Positions 1 through 6,092 of a stretch of 11,600 nt of DNA are shown piece after piece; position 1 is the stretch's first letter, and the number at the start of each line of letters is the position of its first letter. The translations under genes and the position numbers were made by a program. Source of the DNA: VGCC01 sp964495555 (lineage in GTDB: Bacteria; Actinomycetota; Actinomycetes; S36-B12). The notes under the pieces were generated by a model. That model had not been told where the DNA came from and did not search any database. It saw only the letters and a program-made list of their open reading frames with translations. The stretch lies in assembly GCA_964495555.1 (NCBI GenBank), contig CAZBWA010000056.1:1-11600 (forward strand). Reading direction: 5' to 3'.

Positions 1-690
1 CGCACCGGTGCGGGATTCATCGCCGTCGGCTCCGGAGCGCAGATCGTGCGCGTCACGGACAACACCGCTCTCGACCTCGCCACGCACCTGTGTGCGTGCG
101 CCGGAGGTGCGGACTCCGGGTTCTACCGGATCGGTGCGGTGCAGAACGCCGGCGTCGCACTCACCCGTGTTCTCGAACTCCTCGGCGCATCCACGGCGGA
201 GGCCAATGCTGCGCTCGAGGGCGATATTCGACGCGACGATCCGCTCTTCCTGCCTTATCTGGCAGGTGAGCGCACGCCTTTCATGGACCCGACGCTGCGC
301 GGGGCCTGGCACGGGATCGGCCTGCACACCGATCGACAAGCGCTGTTGCGTAGCGCTCTCGAGGGGATCGCGCACGCCGTCGCGCTGGCCTGTGAGGCAG
401 TGACCGCGTCGGACGGTCCCTTCGAGCAGCCGGTCATGCTCGTGGGGGGAGGAACCGTCGATCCCCGCTTCCGACAGTTGATTGCCGACGCCACCGGGCT
501 GGCGCTCGCACCCGTGGCAGCGCCCGATGCGGCGGTCCTGGGCGCGGGGCTCCTGGCCCAGGGGATCACCCGCAACCCGATCACGCCCGAGCTCGGGGAC
601 GCGATCGTCCCGCGTGAGAGCATGACCGCACTGCTTGCGGAGCGCCGTGAGCATCACATCGCGCACGTGCGCAGAGGGCAGGAACAGTGA
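1..690 (+). CDS. FGGY-family carbohydrate kinase, xylulokinase-like (C-terminal part, 5' end outside window)
   Basis: The reading frame is open from base 1, so this is a 3' fragment of about 229 codons that lacks the N-terminal ATPase lobe. It matches the FGGY_C domain of xylulokinases. The fragment opens with a glycine-rich turn (GAGFIAVGSG), followed by FLPYLAGERTPFMDP, typical of XylB-like kinases, then ALEGIAHAVALA and the VGGG nucleotide-binding segment before a final alanine/glycine-rich helix (AAVLGAGLLAQG). These kinases phosphorylate a ketose such as D-xylulose in the cytoplasm; the exact sugar cannot be read from this half. The stop codon TGA shares one base with the ATG of the RpiB-family isomerase downstream, so the two are very probably co-translated in one sugar-utilisation operon. 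A kinase for another ketopentose or ketotetrose is an alternative. Family is confident, substrate is not. Confidence 0.88.
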   Translation, partial: RTGAGFIAVGSGAQIVRVTDNTALDLATHLCACAGGADSGFYRIGAVQNAGVALTRVLELLGASTAEANAALEGDIRRDDPLFLPYLAGERTPFMDPTLRGAWHGIGLHTDRQALLRSALEGIAHAVALACEAVTASDGPFEQPVMLVGGGTVDPRFRQLIADATGLALAPVAAPDAAVLGAGLLAQGITRNPITPELGDAIVPRESMTALLAERREHHIAHVRRGQEQ

Positions 691-1130
691 TGCGTGTCGT
701 CATCGGATCCGATCACGCTGGATTCCATCTCAAGGAGTCCCTCAAGTCCTGGATGCAGGCGGAGGGATACGACGTTACCGACGTCGGGACGCACTCGGAT
801 GAGCGCGTCGACTACCCCGCCTTCGGTGAGCAGGTTGCGCGCACCGTGATCTCTGGCGGCGCCGACCGCGGTGTGGCCGTGTGCGGCAGTGGCCAGGGGA
901 TCTGCATGGCTGCCAACAAGGTGCACGGCGTGCGCGCCGGAGTGATCCGAGACACGCAGGATGCGGAGATGACCCGACGTCACAACGACGCCAACGTCGC
1001 CTGCTTCGGGGAGAAGGTGACCGACGCCGACGATGCCATCGACGCCCTCCGCACCTTCTTGACCACGGATTTCGACGGGGGCCGGCATGCGGATCGGGTG
1101 GAGCAACTCGACGAGATCGACTTTCGCTAG
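690..1130 (+). CDS. rpiB: RpiB/LacAB-family sugar-phosphate isomerase (ribose-5-phosphate isomerase B type)
   Basis: Full-length, 146 residues, the usual RpiB size. It interconverts aldose and ketose phosphates, in the standard case ribose 5-phosphate and ribulose 5-phosphate. Visible motifs are GSDHAGF (Asp8, His9), CGSGQGICMAANK (Cys65, the position of catalytic Cys66 in E. coli RpiB), RRHNDAN (His98, proton donor for ring opening) and GGRHADR (Arg132, phosphate contact). The start is ATG at 690, overlapping the kinase stop, with AGGA at 680-683 as ribosome binding site; a GTG one codon earlier is possible. Mycobacterial housekeeping RpiB, as I recall it, lacks this Cys and uses a Glu instead. 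The Cys form here, next to a sugar kinase, fits a catabolic isomerase that may act on ribose-P, allose-P or a tetrulose-P. Family certain, substrate open. Confidence 0.93.
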   Translation: MRVVIGSDHAGFHLKESLKSWMQAEGYDVTDVGTHSDERVDYPAFGEQVARTVISGGADRGVAVCGSGQGICMAANKVHGVRAGVIRDTQDAEMTRRHNDANVACFGEKVTDADDAIDALRTFLTTDFDGGRHADRVEQLDEIDFR

Positions 1131-1161
1131 GGTCGGACCACAACGTTCACAGGAGGCCTGA

Positions 1162-1575
1162 ATGTGGGTTCGTAGGACTATCGCCATCGCGTCCGCCGTC
1201 GTCGCCCTCGGGGTGATGACCGCATGCTCATCCGACTCGTCGTCAGGGGAAGCCGCCACCAGCGCCGAGACCGTGGCGGAGACTGCCGCCGAGACCATGG
1301 ATAGTTCTGAGATGCTGCCCCCGGTGATCGTGGAGCCCGGTCAGACCGAGGCCACCGCCAAGGTCGGTGACTTCATCGACATCGTGGTCGAGGAGGTCGT
1401 GGGTACCACCATCGATACGCCGAACACCGACATCGTCGAGATCTTCCAGGCCCGCGAGGAAGGTGGCGCCGTGTTCAACCCGGGTGCCAAGGCCCTCGCT
1501 CCGGGCGTGGCCACGATCACCGTCACCAAGCCGGACAACACCACCTACGACCTCGTGGTGACGGTCACCGAGTGA
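1162..1575 (+). CDS. Small secreted lipoprotein with Ig-like (BIG2-like) domain, function unknown
   Basis: 137 residues. The N-terminus has WVRR, a hydrophobic stretch and VMTAC, a lipobox with Cys22 as the lipidated residue (Met at -3 is slightly unusual), followed by a Ser/Ala/Glu/Thr-rich linker to about residue 50. This predicts a lipoprotein anchored on the outer face of the membrane. Residues 60-137 look like one beta-sandwich: a GDFIDIVVEE strand, then NPGAKALAPGVATITVT and a closing YDLVVTVTE strand. The ALAPGVATITVT segment resembles bacterial Ig-like group 2 domains, and a chagasin-like inhibitor fold is an alternative. The start is ATG at 1162, with a perfect AGGAGG at 1151-1156 five bases upstream. 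It ends in a GTGA overlap with the ATP-grasp gene, so the two are translationally coupled. No enzyme motif is seen and the function is unknown. Confidence 0.85.
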   Translation: MWVRRTIAIASAVVALGVMTACSSDSSSGEAATSAETVAETAAETMDSSEMLPPVIVEPGQTEATAKVGDFIDIVVEEVVGTTIDTPNTDIVEIFQAREEGGAVFNPGAKALAPGVATITVTKPDNTTYDLVVTVTE

Positions 1576-2468
1576 CCCAACGGCGACGGGTCGCCCTGGC
1601 GACCTGCGCGGAGTACGCAACCCTCGACGAGGACGACCAACTCCTCCTTGCTCCGCTCGATGCGCGTGGCATCGATGCGGTGCCGTTGGTCTGGGACGTC
1701 CCCGCGGACTGGGCCGCGTTCGATGCGGTGATCATCCGTCAGACCTGGGACTGCGCGGAGCGTGGTCCGGAGTTCCTCGCGTGGATCGATCGCGTTGCCG
1801 CGGAGACCCCCGTCCTCAATCCGCGAGCAGTGATCGCGTGGTCCATGGACAAGCGCTACCTGCGGGACCTCGCTGCCGACGGCGTGCCGTGCGTCCCCAC
1901 CACGTTCCTCGAGCCGGGGGACCCGTGGTCACTACCTGCCTCAGGGGAGTACGTGGTCAAGCCGACGGACTCCGCCGGGTCCCGGAACACCGCGCGCTAC
2001 GGCCCCGGTGACACCGAGCGCGCCGATGCGCATATTCGCCGTCTCCATGCAGAGGGGCGCACCGTGATGCTGCAGCCCTACCTCGCGTCCGTGGACGAAC
2101 AGGGGGAGTCCGCGCTGCTGTTCTTCGACGGCGTTTTCTCCCACACCGCGCGCAAGGGGCCGCTTCTGTCCCGCGAGGCGGCGGTGATTGAGCTGCTCTT
2201 CATCAAGGAGTCGATATCCCCGCGCCGGGTCAGGCCCGAGGAGTTGGCGGTGGCCGAGGCGGCCTTGGCCGCGGCGCGCGCACGCACCGGAGTCTGGCCC
2301 CCGCTCTACGCCCGGGTGGACCTCGTCGACGACCCGGCGGGGGCTCCGATGGTCCTGGAGCTGGAGATGGTGGAGCCCTCGGTGTTCCTGGCCACCGACC
2401 CGCAGGCAGCGGACCGGTTCGCCGCCGCGATCGACGCCCGGGTGACCCCCCGGGTGCGGGGGACATAA
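1572..2468 (+). CDS. ATP-grasp family ligase of unknown substrate (glutathione synthetase/DcsG-like fold)
   Basis: 298 residues, beginning at a GTG that overlaps the lipoprotein stop by four bases (GTGA). The N-terminal pre-ATP-grasp segment contains ALATCAEYATLDEDDQLL and VIIRQTWDC. The ATP-grasp core contains VVKPTDSAGSRNT (Lys130, nucleotide and phosphate contacts), VMLQPYL near residues 165-171 and ESALLFFDG, followed by YARVDLVDD and LELEMVEPSVFL (Glu263, Glu265, Glu268, metal and ATP positions). This pattern and length match the family that includes the O-ureidoserine cyclo-ligase DcsG and many uncharacterised actinobacterial proteins. Members join a carboxylate to an amine or other nucleophile using ATP, through an acyl phosphate. 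The substrate is not readable here, and no amino-acid or peptide biosynthesis gene is adjacent. The enzyme should be cytosolic although its operon partner is a lipoprotein. Fold confident, role unknown. Confidence 0.87.
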   Translation: MTQRRRVALATCAEYATLDEDDQLLLAPLDARGIDAVPLVWDVPADWAAFDAVIIRQTWDCAERGPEFLAWIDRVAAETPVLNPRAVIAWSMDKRYLRDLAADGVPCVPTTFLEPGDPWSLPASGEYVVKPTDSAGSRNTARYGPGDTERADAHIRRLHAEGRTVMLQPYLASVDEQGESALLFFDGVFSHTARKGPLLSREAAVIELLFIKESISPRRVRPEELAVAEAALAAARARTGVWPPLYARVDLVDDPAGAPMVLELEMVEPSVFLATDPQAADRFAAAIDARVTPRVRGT

Positions 2469-2476
2469 CGAATAGG

Positions 2477-2488
2477 TAACGTCGAGGG
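2477..2488 (+). promoter_or_regulatory. Probable -10 element of a leaderless transcript for the M23 peptidase gene
   Basis: TAACGT at 2477-2482 fits the actinobacterial TANNNT -10 consensus and ends six bases before the GTG at 2489. That spacing would place transcription start on or next to the first base of the start codon. No convincing Shine-Dalgarno lies at the right distance, and no clear -35 box is seen. The leaderless assignment is inferred from spacing alone. Confidence 0.5.
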
Positions 2489-3058
2489 GTGCGCGCCAGC
2501 CTGGTGGCCCTCGTAGCCGTCGTCGCCCTCACGGGATCAGTTGTCTCCGCTGTCCCGGCGTCGGCCAACCACAGGTCGGAGACCGACGGGGGCGGCTCCC
2601 TCGGGGTGGATCCGGCCGACCCGGAGTTTGAGGCTCCCGAGGAGGTTCGCGGCCGGGTGTGCCCGACGAAGGACTTCTGGATCGGCGACGGGTGGGGCGC
2701 CGATCGCGGCAACCGCCGTCACACCGGCATCGACCTCCATGCGCCCCGCGGCACCGCCATCTTCGCCGTCGAAGACGGCCGCATCGACCGGACCAAGAAG
2801 CAGGACAACGGATCCCTGCAGATCGTCATGAAGGGCGATGGCGGACCCAAGTACTACTACGGCCACATGGACGAGGTGCTCGTCGGTGACGGGGACCGCG
2901 TCAAGGCGGGACAGGTCATCGGTCTCATGGGAGACACGGGGTCTCCCGGCTCGGTCCACCTCCACTTCGAGTACTGGCGCAGCGGCGGTGAGTCCGCGGT
3001 GGTGAACCCCGCCAATCTGATCGACCGCATCTGCCCGAAGTCGACGCGATCCCGCTAG
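2489..3058 (+). CDS. Secreted M23-family (LytM-like) metallopeptidase
   Basis: 189 residues. A signal peptide (Arg followed by a hydrophobic core, then VPASA and NHR) predicts cleavage near residue 27, with no lipobox Cys and no later membrane segment, so the mature enzyme is exported. The C-terminal domain has all the M23 zinc and catalytic motifs: HTGIDLHAPRGT (HxxxD), YYYGHMDEV and VHLHFEYW (HxH), plus the usual VKAGQVIGLMGDTGSPG loop. M23 enzymes cleave peptidoglycan cross-bridges or stem peptides, and with all ligands intact this one should be active. Two Cys residues (in RVCPTKD near the domain start and RICPK near the end) could form a disulfide tying the domain together. The start is a GTG with a probable leaderless promoter, so it may be expressed independently of the ATP-grasp gene 20 bases upstream. 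It carries no LysM or SH3 targeting domain. Confidence 0.9.
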   Translation: MRASLVALVAVVALTGSVVSAVPASANHRSETDGGGSLGVDPADPEFEAPEEVRGRVCPTKDFWIGDGWGADRGNRRHTGIDLHAPRGTAIFAVEDGRIDRTKKQDNGSLQIVMKGDGGPKYYYGHMDEVLVGDGDRVKAGQVIGLMGDTGSPGSVHLHFEYWRSGGESAVVNPANLIDRICPKSTRSR

Positions 3059-3086
3059 GGTCACCGCAACCGATCGAGGAGCGCCC

Positions 3087-3512
3087 ATGCTCAAGAACGT
3101 CGACCCACTCCTGAGCGGCGACCTGCTGAAGATCCTTGACGACATGGGTCATGCCGACCGCCTCCTCGTCGTCGACTCGAACTATCCGGCCGCGGCCAGC
3201 GGTAAGCCCGTCATCCGCCTCGGCGAGGTGGGAGTGGTGCGCGCGCTTCGTGCGATCCTCAGCGTGTTCCCGCTCGACTCCTTCGTGGAACGTCCACTGG
3301 AACGCATGGAGGCTTACGACGATCCATCGATCGTGACCGACGTGCAGCGCGAGGTGCTCGCCACCGCGACCCAGCTCGAGGGACGCTCCCTCGCCTACGG
3401 GGTGATCCCACGATTGGAGTTCTACGAGCGCGCACGCGAGTGCTACGCCGTCGTGCACACCCTCGAGACCGCCCCGTACAGCTGCTTCATCCTGCACAAG
3501 GGCGTCATCTAG
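3087..3512 (+). CDS. fucU: RbsD/FucU-family sugar mutarotase, L-fucose mutarotase type
   Basis: 141 residues, aligning end to end with FucU of E. coli as I recall it. The N-terminus MLKNVDPLLSGDLLKILDDMGHADRL carries the conserved MGH(x)D motif (His22, Asp24). The middle has SNYPAAA, KPVIRL and LDSFVERPLERM. The end has RLEFYERARECYAVVHT and ILHKGVI, matching FucU's FYERA and LLKKG segments. The enzyme speeds interconversion of alpha and beta anomers of a free sugar (L-fucose, ribose or related) before kinases or isomerases act, in the cytoplasm. The start is ATG at 3087, with GAGGAG at 3076-3081 five bases upstream. No fucose isomerase, kinase or aldolase is in the window, so the sugar is uncertain. 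The TAG stop directly abuts the stop of the convergent P450 gene, leaving no room for an intergenic terminator. Confidence 0.9.
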   Translation: MLKNVDPLLSGDLLKILDDMGHADRLLVVDSNYPAAASGKPVIRLGEVGVVRALRAILSVFPLDSFVERPLERMEAYDDPSIVTDVQREVLATATQLEGRSLAYGVIPRLEFYERARECYAVVHTLETAPYSCFILHKGVI

Positions 3513-4703
3513 TCACCAGCGCACATGCACCGCGGTCGGTGCACGGAACTCCCACCCGACGAAGGACACCGGCGCGGTGAGCTCCATGTCCGGCATCGCC
3601 TCCACGATCGTCTGCAGGCTGATCCGCTCCAGGTCCCGCGCGAACTGGTGACCGGCACAGAAGTGCGCGCCGAATCCGAATGCCGCGTTGCCCTGGCGGG
3701 GACGGTGGATATCGAAGCGCGCCGGATCCTCGAAGACCGACTCATCGTGACACGCGCTGGACACCACCGCGGACACCAGGTCGCCCTTGGGGATGACGAC
3801 CCCGCCGAGCTCGACGTCCTCCACGGCTGTGGCCTGCATGGTGCCGATCGGCGCCATCCAGCGCAGGGCCTCGTTGACCGCGTCATCCCACGACTCCGGA
3901 TGCTCGCGTACGAACCGCATCTGGTCCGGGTGCGTCAGGAGGCCCGCGAGACAGGACGCCGCACCATGCCCCGGCTCCTGCATCCCCCCGAGCAGGATCA
4001 CCTTGATCGACGGCAGCAGATACTCGATCTGCCGAAATGCACCAGCCGGGCAGCCATGCGTGAGCATCGAGGCGATCGCGGAGTCATCGGGAGTGGTCTG
4101 CCAGGTCTGCATAAGCGGTCGCAGCTCCGCCTCGATCTCCGCGGCGGTTGCATCATTCGCGGCGGATTTCTCCGGATCGTTCTCGAAGTTGGTCGCCCCC
4201 TGGGCGAGCCCGCGGAACCAGTCCTGCAGGCGTTCGGCGGACATGTGCCCCAGTCCCAAGACCCGGGCCAGGGCGAGCACGCTGATCGGCTCGAAGTACT
4301 CCACGACGAGTTCGGCCTGGCGCTCGGGCTTGGCGAGGAGTCGGTCCACGTACTCCTGCGCGATGGGTGTGACCAGATCGTCGATGTACTCGGCCACCTT
4401 CTTGGGCCGGAACTTCTCGTCCAGTGTGCGGCGCAACTCCAGGTGCTCCGGACCGTCCATCGTCATCAGGGTGCGGCCACCGAAGGAACGGTCCACCGGG
4501 GCATCCGGCGCCTCGGCGGTGAACAGTTCCGAGCGCTTGGTGACGAACTCGACGTCGGGCAGCCGTGTCACCAACCAGCAGTTCACGGCCGGGACCCAGG
4601 CGACCGGTTGCTCTGCGCGCAACCGGGCATAGATCGGATAGGGATCGGCGTCGAGGTCCTCGACGGTGATGGTGTCCGCGTACGTGGTCACGGAGGTATT
4701 CAA
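3513..4703 (-). CDS. Cytochrome P450, CYP255/GcoA-like (possible O-demethylase), atypical I-helix
   Basis: 396 residues, a soluble bacterial class P450. Motifs: I-helix LLGGMQEPGHGAAS (239-247 core), ExxR as E278-ALR281, DPARF near 326-330, and the heme loop FGFGAHFCAG with Cys349 as heme ligand. From memory the I-helix, the ELVVEYFEPISV region, PDDSAI and the C-terminus GWEFRAPTAVHV match GcoA (CYP255A), the guaiacol O-demethylase of Amycolatopsis, closely. At positions lining GcoA's substrate pocket (near its PIWSAT segment) this protein has PIGTMQ, so the substrate is probably different. Gln and Glu occupy the usual Asp/Thr positions. The longest start is TTG at 4703 with a weak GGGGA upstream; GTG at 4691 is a shorter alternative. 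It is divergent from the second P450 and convergent with fucU. No GcoB-like reductase is present. P450 certain, subfamily likely, substrate unknown. Confidence 0.93.
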   Translation of the reverse strand: MNTSVTTYADTITVEDLDADPYPIYARLRAEQPVAWVPAVNCWLVTRLPDVEFVTKRSELFTAEAPDAPVDRSFGGRTLMTMDGPEHLELRRTLDEKFRPKKVAEYIDDLVTPIAQEYVDRLLAKPERQAELVVEYFEPISVLALARVLGLGHMSAERLQDWFRGLAQGATNFENDPEKSAANDATAAEIEAELRPLMQTWQTTPDDSAIASMLTHGCPAGAFRQIEYLLPSIKVILLGGMQEPGHGAASCLAGLLTHPDQMRFVREHPESWDDAVNEALRWMAPIGTMQATAVEDVELGGVVIPKGDLVSAVVSSACHDESVFEDPARFDIHRPRQGNAAFGFGAHFCAGHQFARDLERISLQTIVEAMPDMELTAPVSFVGWEFRAPTAVHVRW

Positions 4704-4734
4704 CAGTCCCCGGTCCAGGGCTGTCCGGCCGTAT

Positions 4735-4747
4735 TACGGTTCGGGGC
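4735..4747 (+). promoter_or_regulatory. Probable -10 element of a leaderless transcript for the plus-strand P450
   Basis: TACGGT at 4735-4740 fits TANNNT and lies seven bases upstream of the ATG at 4748, the spacing of an actinobacterial leaderless start. There is no purine-rich ribosome binding site at a useful distance. The whole 44-base gap (4704-4747) must hold both divergent P450 promoters. No clear -10 for the minus-strand gene and no obvious inverted-repeat operator was found. Confidence 0.5.
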
Positions 4748-5968
4748 ATGGAGGCCCTGCTCACCCAGCGCGCAGTGTCCGCCGAGGAGGACTCCGCCCG
4801 TCGGGAGCGCTTCCCGCGCGGTGCCGCGCTCGAGTTCGACGACATCGCGGTGGCCGGACGCGAAGGAGCGCTCGACCATGTCCGGGAGACCGAACCCATC
4901 ACCTGGGCCCCGGCGATCGGCGGGTGGTTGGTCACCGGTCGCGATGCTGCCCGCGAAGTCCTGGCGCGCAACGCCGGTCTCACCGTGGAGGCCGAGCAGA
5001 ACCTGGTCCGAGCGGCAGCTGGACGCATGATGTTGACCGTCGACGGGGACGAACAGGCGCGCATGCGCAAGCCGTTCGAGGGCCCGTTCAAGGGCAGCGT
5101 GGTCCAGGACTACTACGCCACGCCGCTCCTGGAACTCGTGACAGAGCTCATCGATGCGTTCGTCGATCGTGGGGAGGTGGAGCTCGACGATGCGTTCGCC
5201 GCACCCTTCGCCATTCGCACCGCGGGTCAGTCCCTGGGCTTATCCCTCGACGACATCCCCGCCATGACCTCGATCTACTCTGCGATTGCCGGGGGAATGG
5301 ACTACGACGGCGATCCCGAGCCGATCCGCCGCGCAGAGGCAGCCTGCGAGCAGCTCAACGCGATCCTGCTCCCCGAACTCGAACGCAACCGACACCACCC
5401 GGGACACTCGCTCACTGCGCTTCTCGCGAAGGATCCGCAGGGGTTGACCGATGACGAGATCGTTGCGCAGTTGCGCGTGGTGATGTTCGGTGCGATCGAG
5501 ACCATTCAGGCGTCGGTCCTGACCACCCTCACGCTGCTGCTGCAGCACCCCGATCAGTTGGCGGAGGTGCGTACTGATCGTGGGCTTCTCGCCAATGCCC
5601 AGGAGGAGGCGCGGCGCCTGATTCCGCCTGTGGCTTTCATGGAGCGGTGGACCCAGGATGACAAGGTGATCGCCGGAGTGGAGATTCCGGCGCGGGAGTT
5701 CATCGGCATCTCAGTGGTCGCCACCAACCGCGACCCGGCGACGTTTGCGAACCCCAACTCCTTTGACATCCATCGGGACAACTCCAACAAGGGCCTGTCC
5801 TTCTCCTTCGGACCGCACGCCTGCCTCGGCATCCACATGGCCCGACTCCAGACCAGGATCGCCGTGGAGCAGTTGATCACCCGGCTGCCTGGCCTGGAAC
5901 TCGTTTCCGCCGGACCCGCCTCAGGCTTCGCCTTCCGGCGACCCACCAACGTCACCGTGCGTTGGTAG
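4748..5968 (+). CDS. Cytochrome P450, soluble actinobacterial type, substrate unknown
   Basis: 406 residues. P450 signatures are the I-helix VMFGAIETIQAS (Glu251-Thr252 in the standard acid-alcohol positions), the ExxR motif at E287-ARR290, FANPNSFDIHR, and the heme loop FSFGPHACLGIHMAR with Cys359 as thiolate ligand. There is no signal or membrane anchor, so it should be a cytosolic monooxygenase needing ferredoxin and reductase partners encoded elsewhere. The N-terminal WAPAIGGWLVTGRD and the C-terminal FRRPTNVTVRW resemble the same segments of the divergent P450, hinting at distant common ancestry, but the I-helices differ sharply. The start is ATG at 4748 (probable leaderless); the shared gap with the other P450 suggests coordinated control. 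A tRNA-Lys gene follows 49 bases after the stop. I do not recognise a specific CYP family. Confidence 0.92.
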   Translation: MEALLTQRAVSAEEDSARRERFPRGAALEFDDIAVAGREGALDHVRETEPITWAPAIGGWLVTGRDAAREVLARNAGLTVEAEQNLVRAAAGRMMLTVDGDEQARMRKPFEGPFKGSVVQDYYATPLLELVTELIDAFVDRGEVELDDAFAAPFAIRTAGQSLGLSLDDIPAMTSIYSAIAGGMDYDGDPEPIRRAEAACEQLNAILLPELERNRHHPGHSLTALLAKDPQGLTDDEIVAQLRVVMFGAIETIQASVLTTLTLLLQHPDQLAEVRTDRGLLANAQEEARRLIPPVAFMERWTQDDKVIAGVEIPAREFIGISVVATNRDPATFANPNSFDIHRDNSNKGLSFSFGPHACLGIHMARLQTRIAVEQLITRLPGLELVSAGPASGFAFRRPTNVTVRW

Positions 5969-5970
5969 CG

Positions 5971-5994
5971 CCCCGCATCGGTAGTCTTGTGGGG
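5971..5994 (+). terminator. Weak hairpin after the plus-strand P450 stop
   Basis: CCCCGCA at 5971-5977 can pair with TGTGGGG at 5988-5994 (seven pairs including one G-T) around a 10-base loop, two bases past the P450 stop. There is no T tract. The loop overlaps a candidate -10 box for the tRNA, so this could be a terminator, part of the tRNA promoter region, or chance. Confidence 0.3.
5982..5987 (+). promoter_or_regulatory. Candidate -10 box for tRNA-Lys
   Basis: TAGTCT fits TANNNT and would start transcription near 5994, giving a leader of about 24 bases before the tRNA. The leader holds a perfect palindrome, GGGAATTCCC (5992-6001), and a 6-bp stem, CGTTCT/AGAACG (6001-6006 with 6011-6016), that ends one base before the tRNA 5' end. 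No well-spaced -35 is visible, so this is tentative. Confidence 0.3.
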
Positions 5995-6017
5995 AATTCC
6001 CGTTCTCCCAAGAACGA

Positions 6018-6089
6018 GGGTCGCTAGCTCAACGGTAGAGCTGCGGACTTTTAATCCGTAGGTTCGGGGTTCGAGCCCCCGGCGACCCA
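6018..6089 (+). tRNA. tRNA-Lys (anticodon TTT)
   Basis: A complete cloverleaf can be drawn. The acceptor stem GGGTCGC (6018-6024) pairs with GCGACCC (6082-6088), with discriminator A at 6089. The D stem is GCTC/GAGC with a 7-base loop. The anticodon stem GCGGA/TCCGT (one G-T pair) encloses the loop CTTTTAA, with TTT at 6050-6052. The T stem CGGGG/CCCCG encloses TTCGAGC. It is 72 bases long, and CCA is not encoded, as is common in actinobacteria. The stop codon of the convergent DUF1905 gene begins only four bases downstream, so 3' processing must occur within or next to that coding sequence. Confidence 0.96.
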
Positions 6090-6092
6090 CGG

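Noticed and set aside
3526..3543. 7-bp hairpin TGCACCG/CGGTGCA just past the fucU stop as a terminator
   Set aside because: It lies within the P450 coding sequence, has no T tract, and such stems are common by chance in G+C-rich DNA; termination here remains possible but unsupported.
3525..5030. Long plus-strand frame (501 codons) through both P450 genes
   Set aside because: It is antisense to the GcoA-like P450 and runs out of frame into the second P450; its composition is Arg/Gly/His-rich and no family motif is visible. Long shadow frames are expected in G+C-rich DNA.
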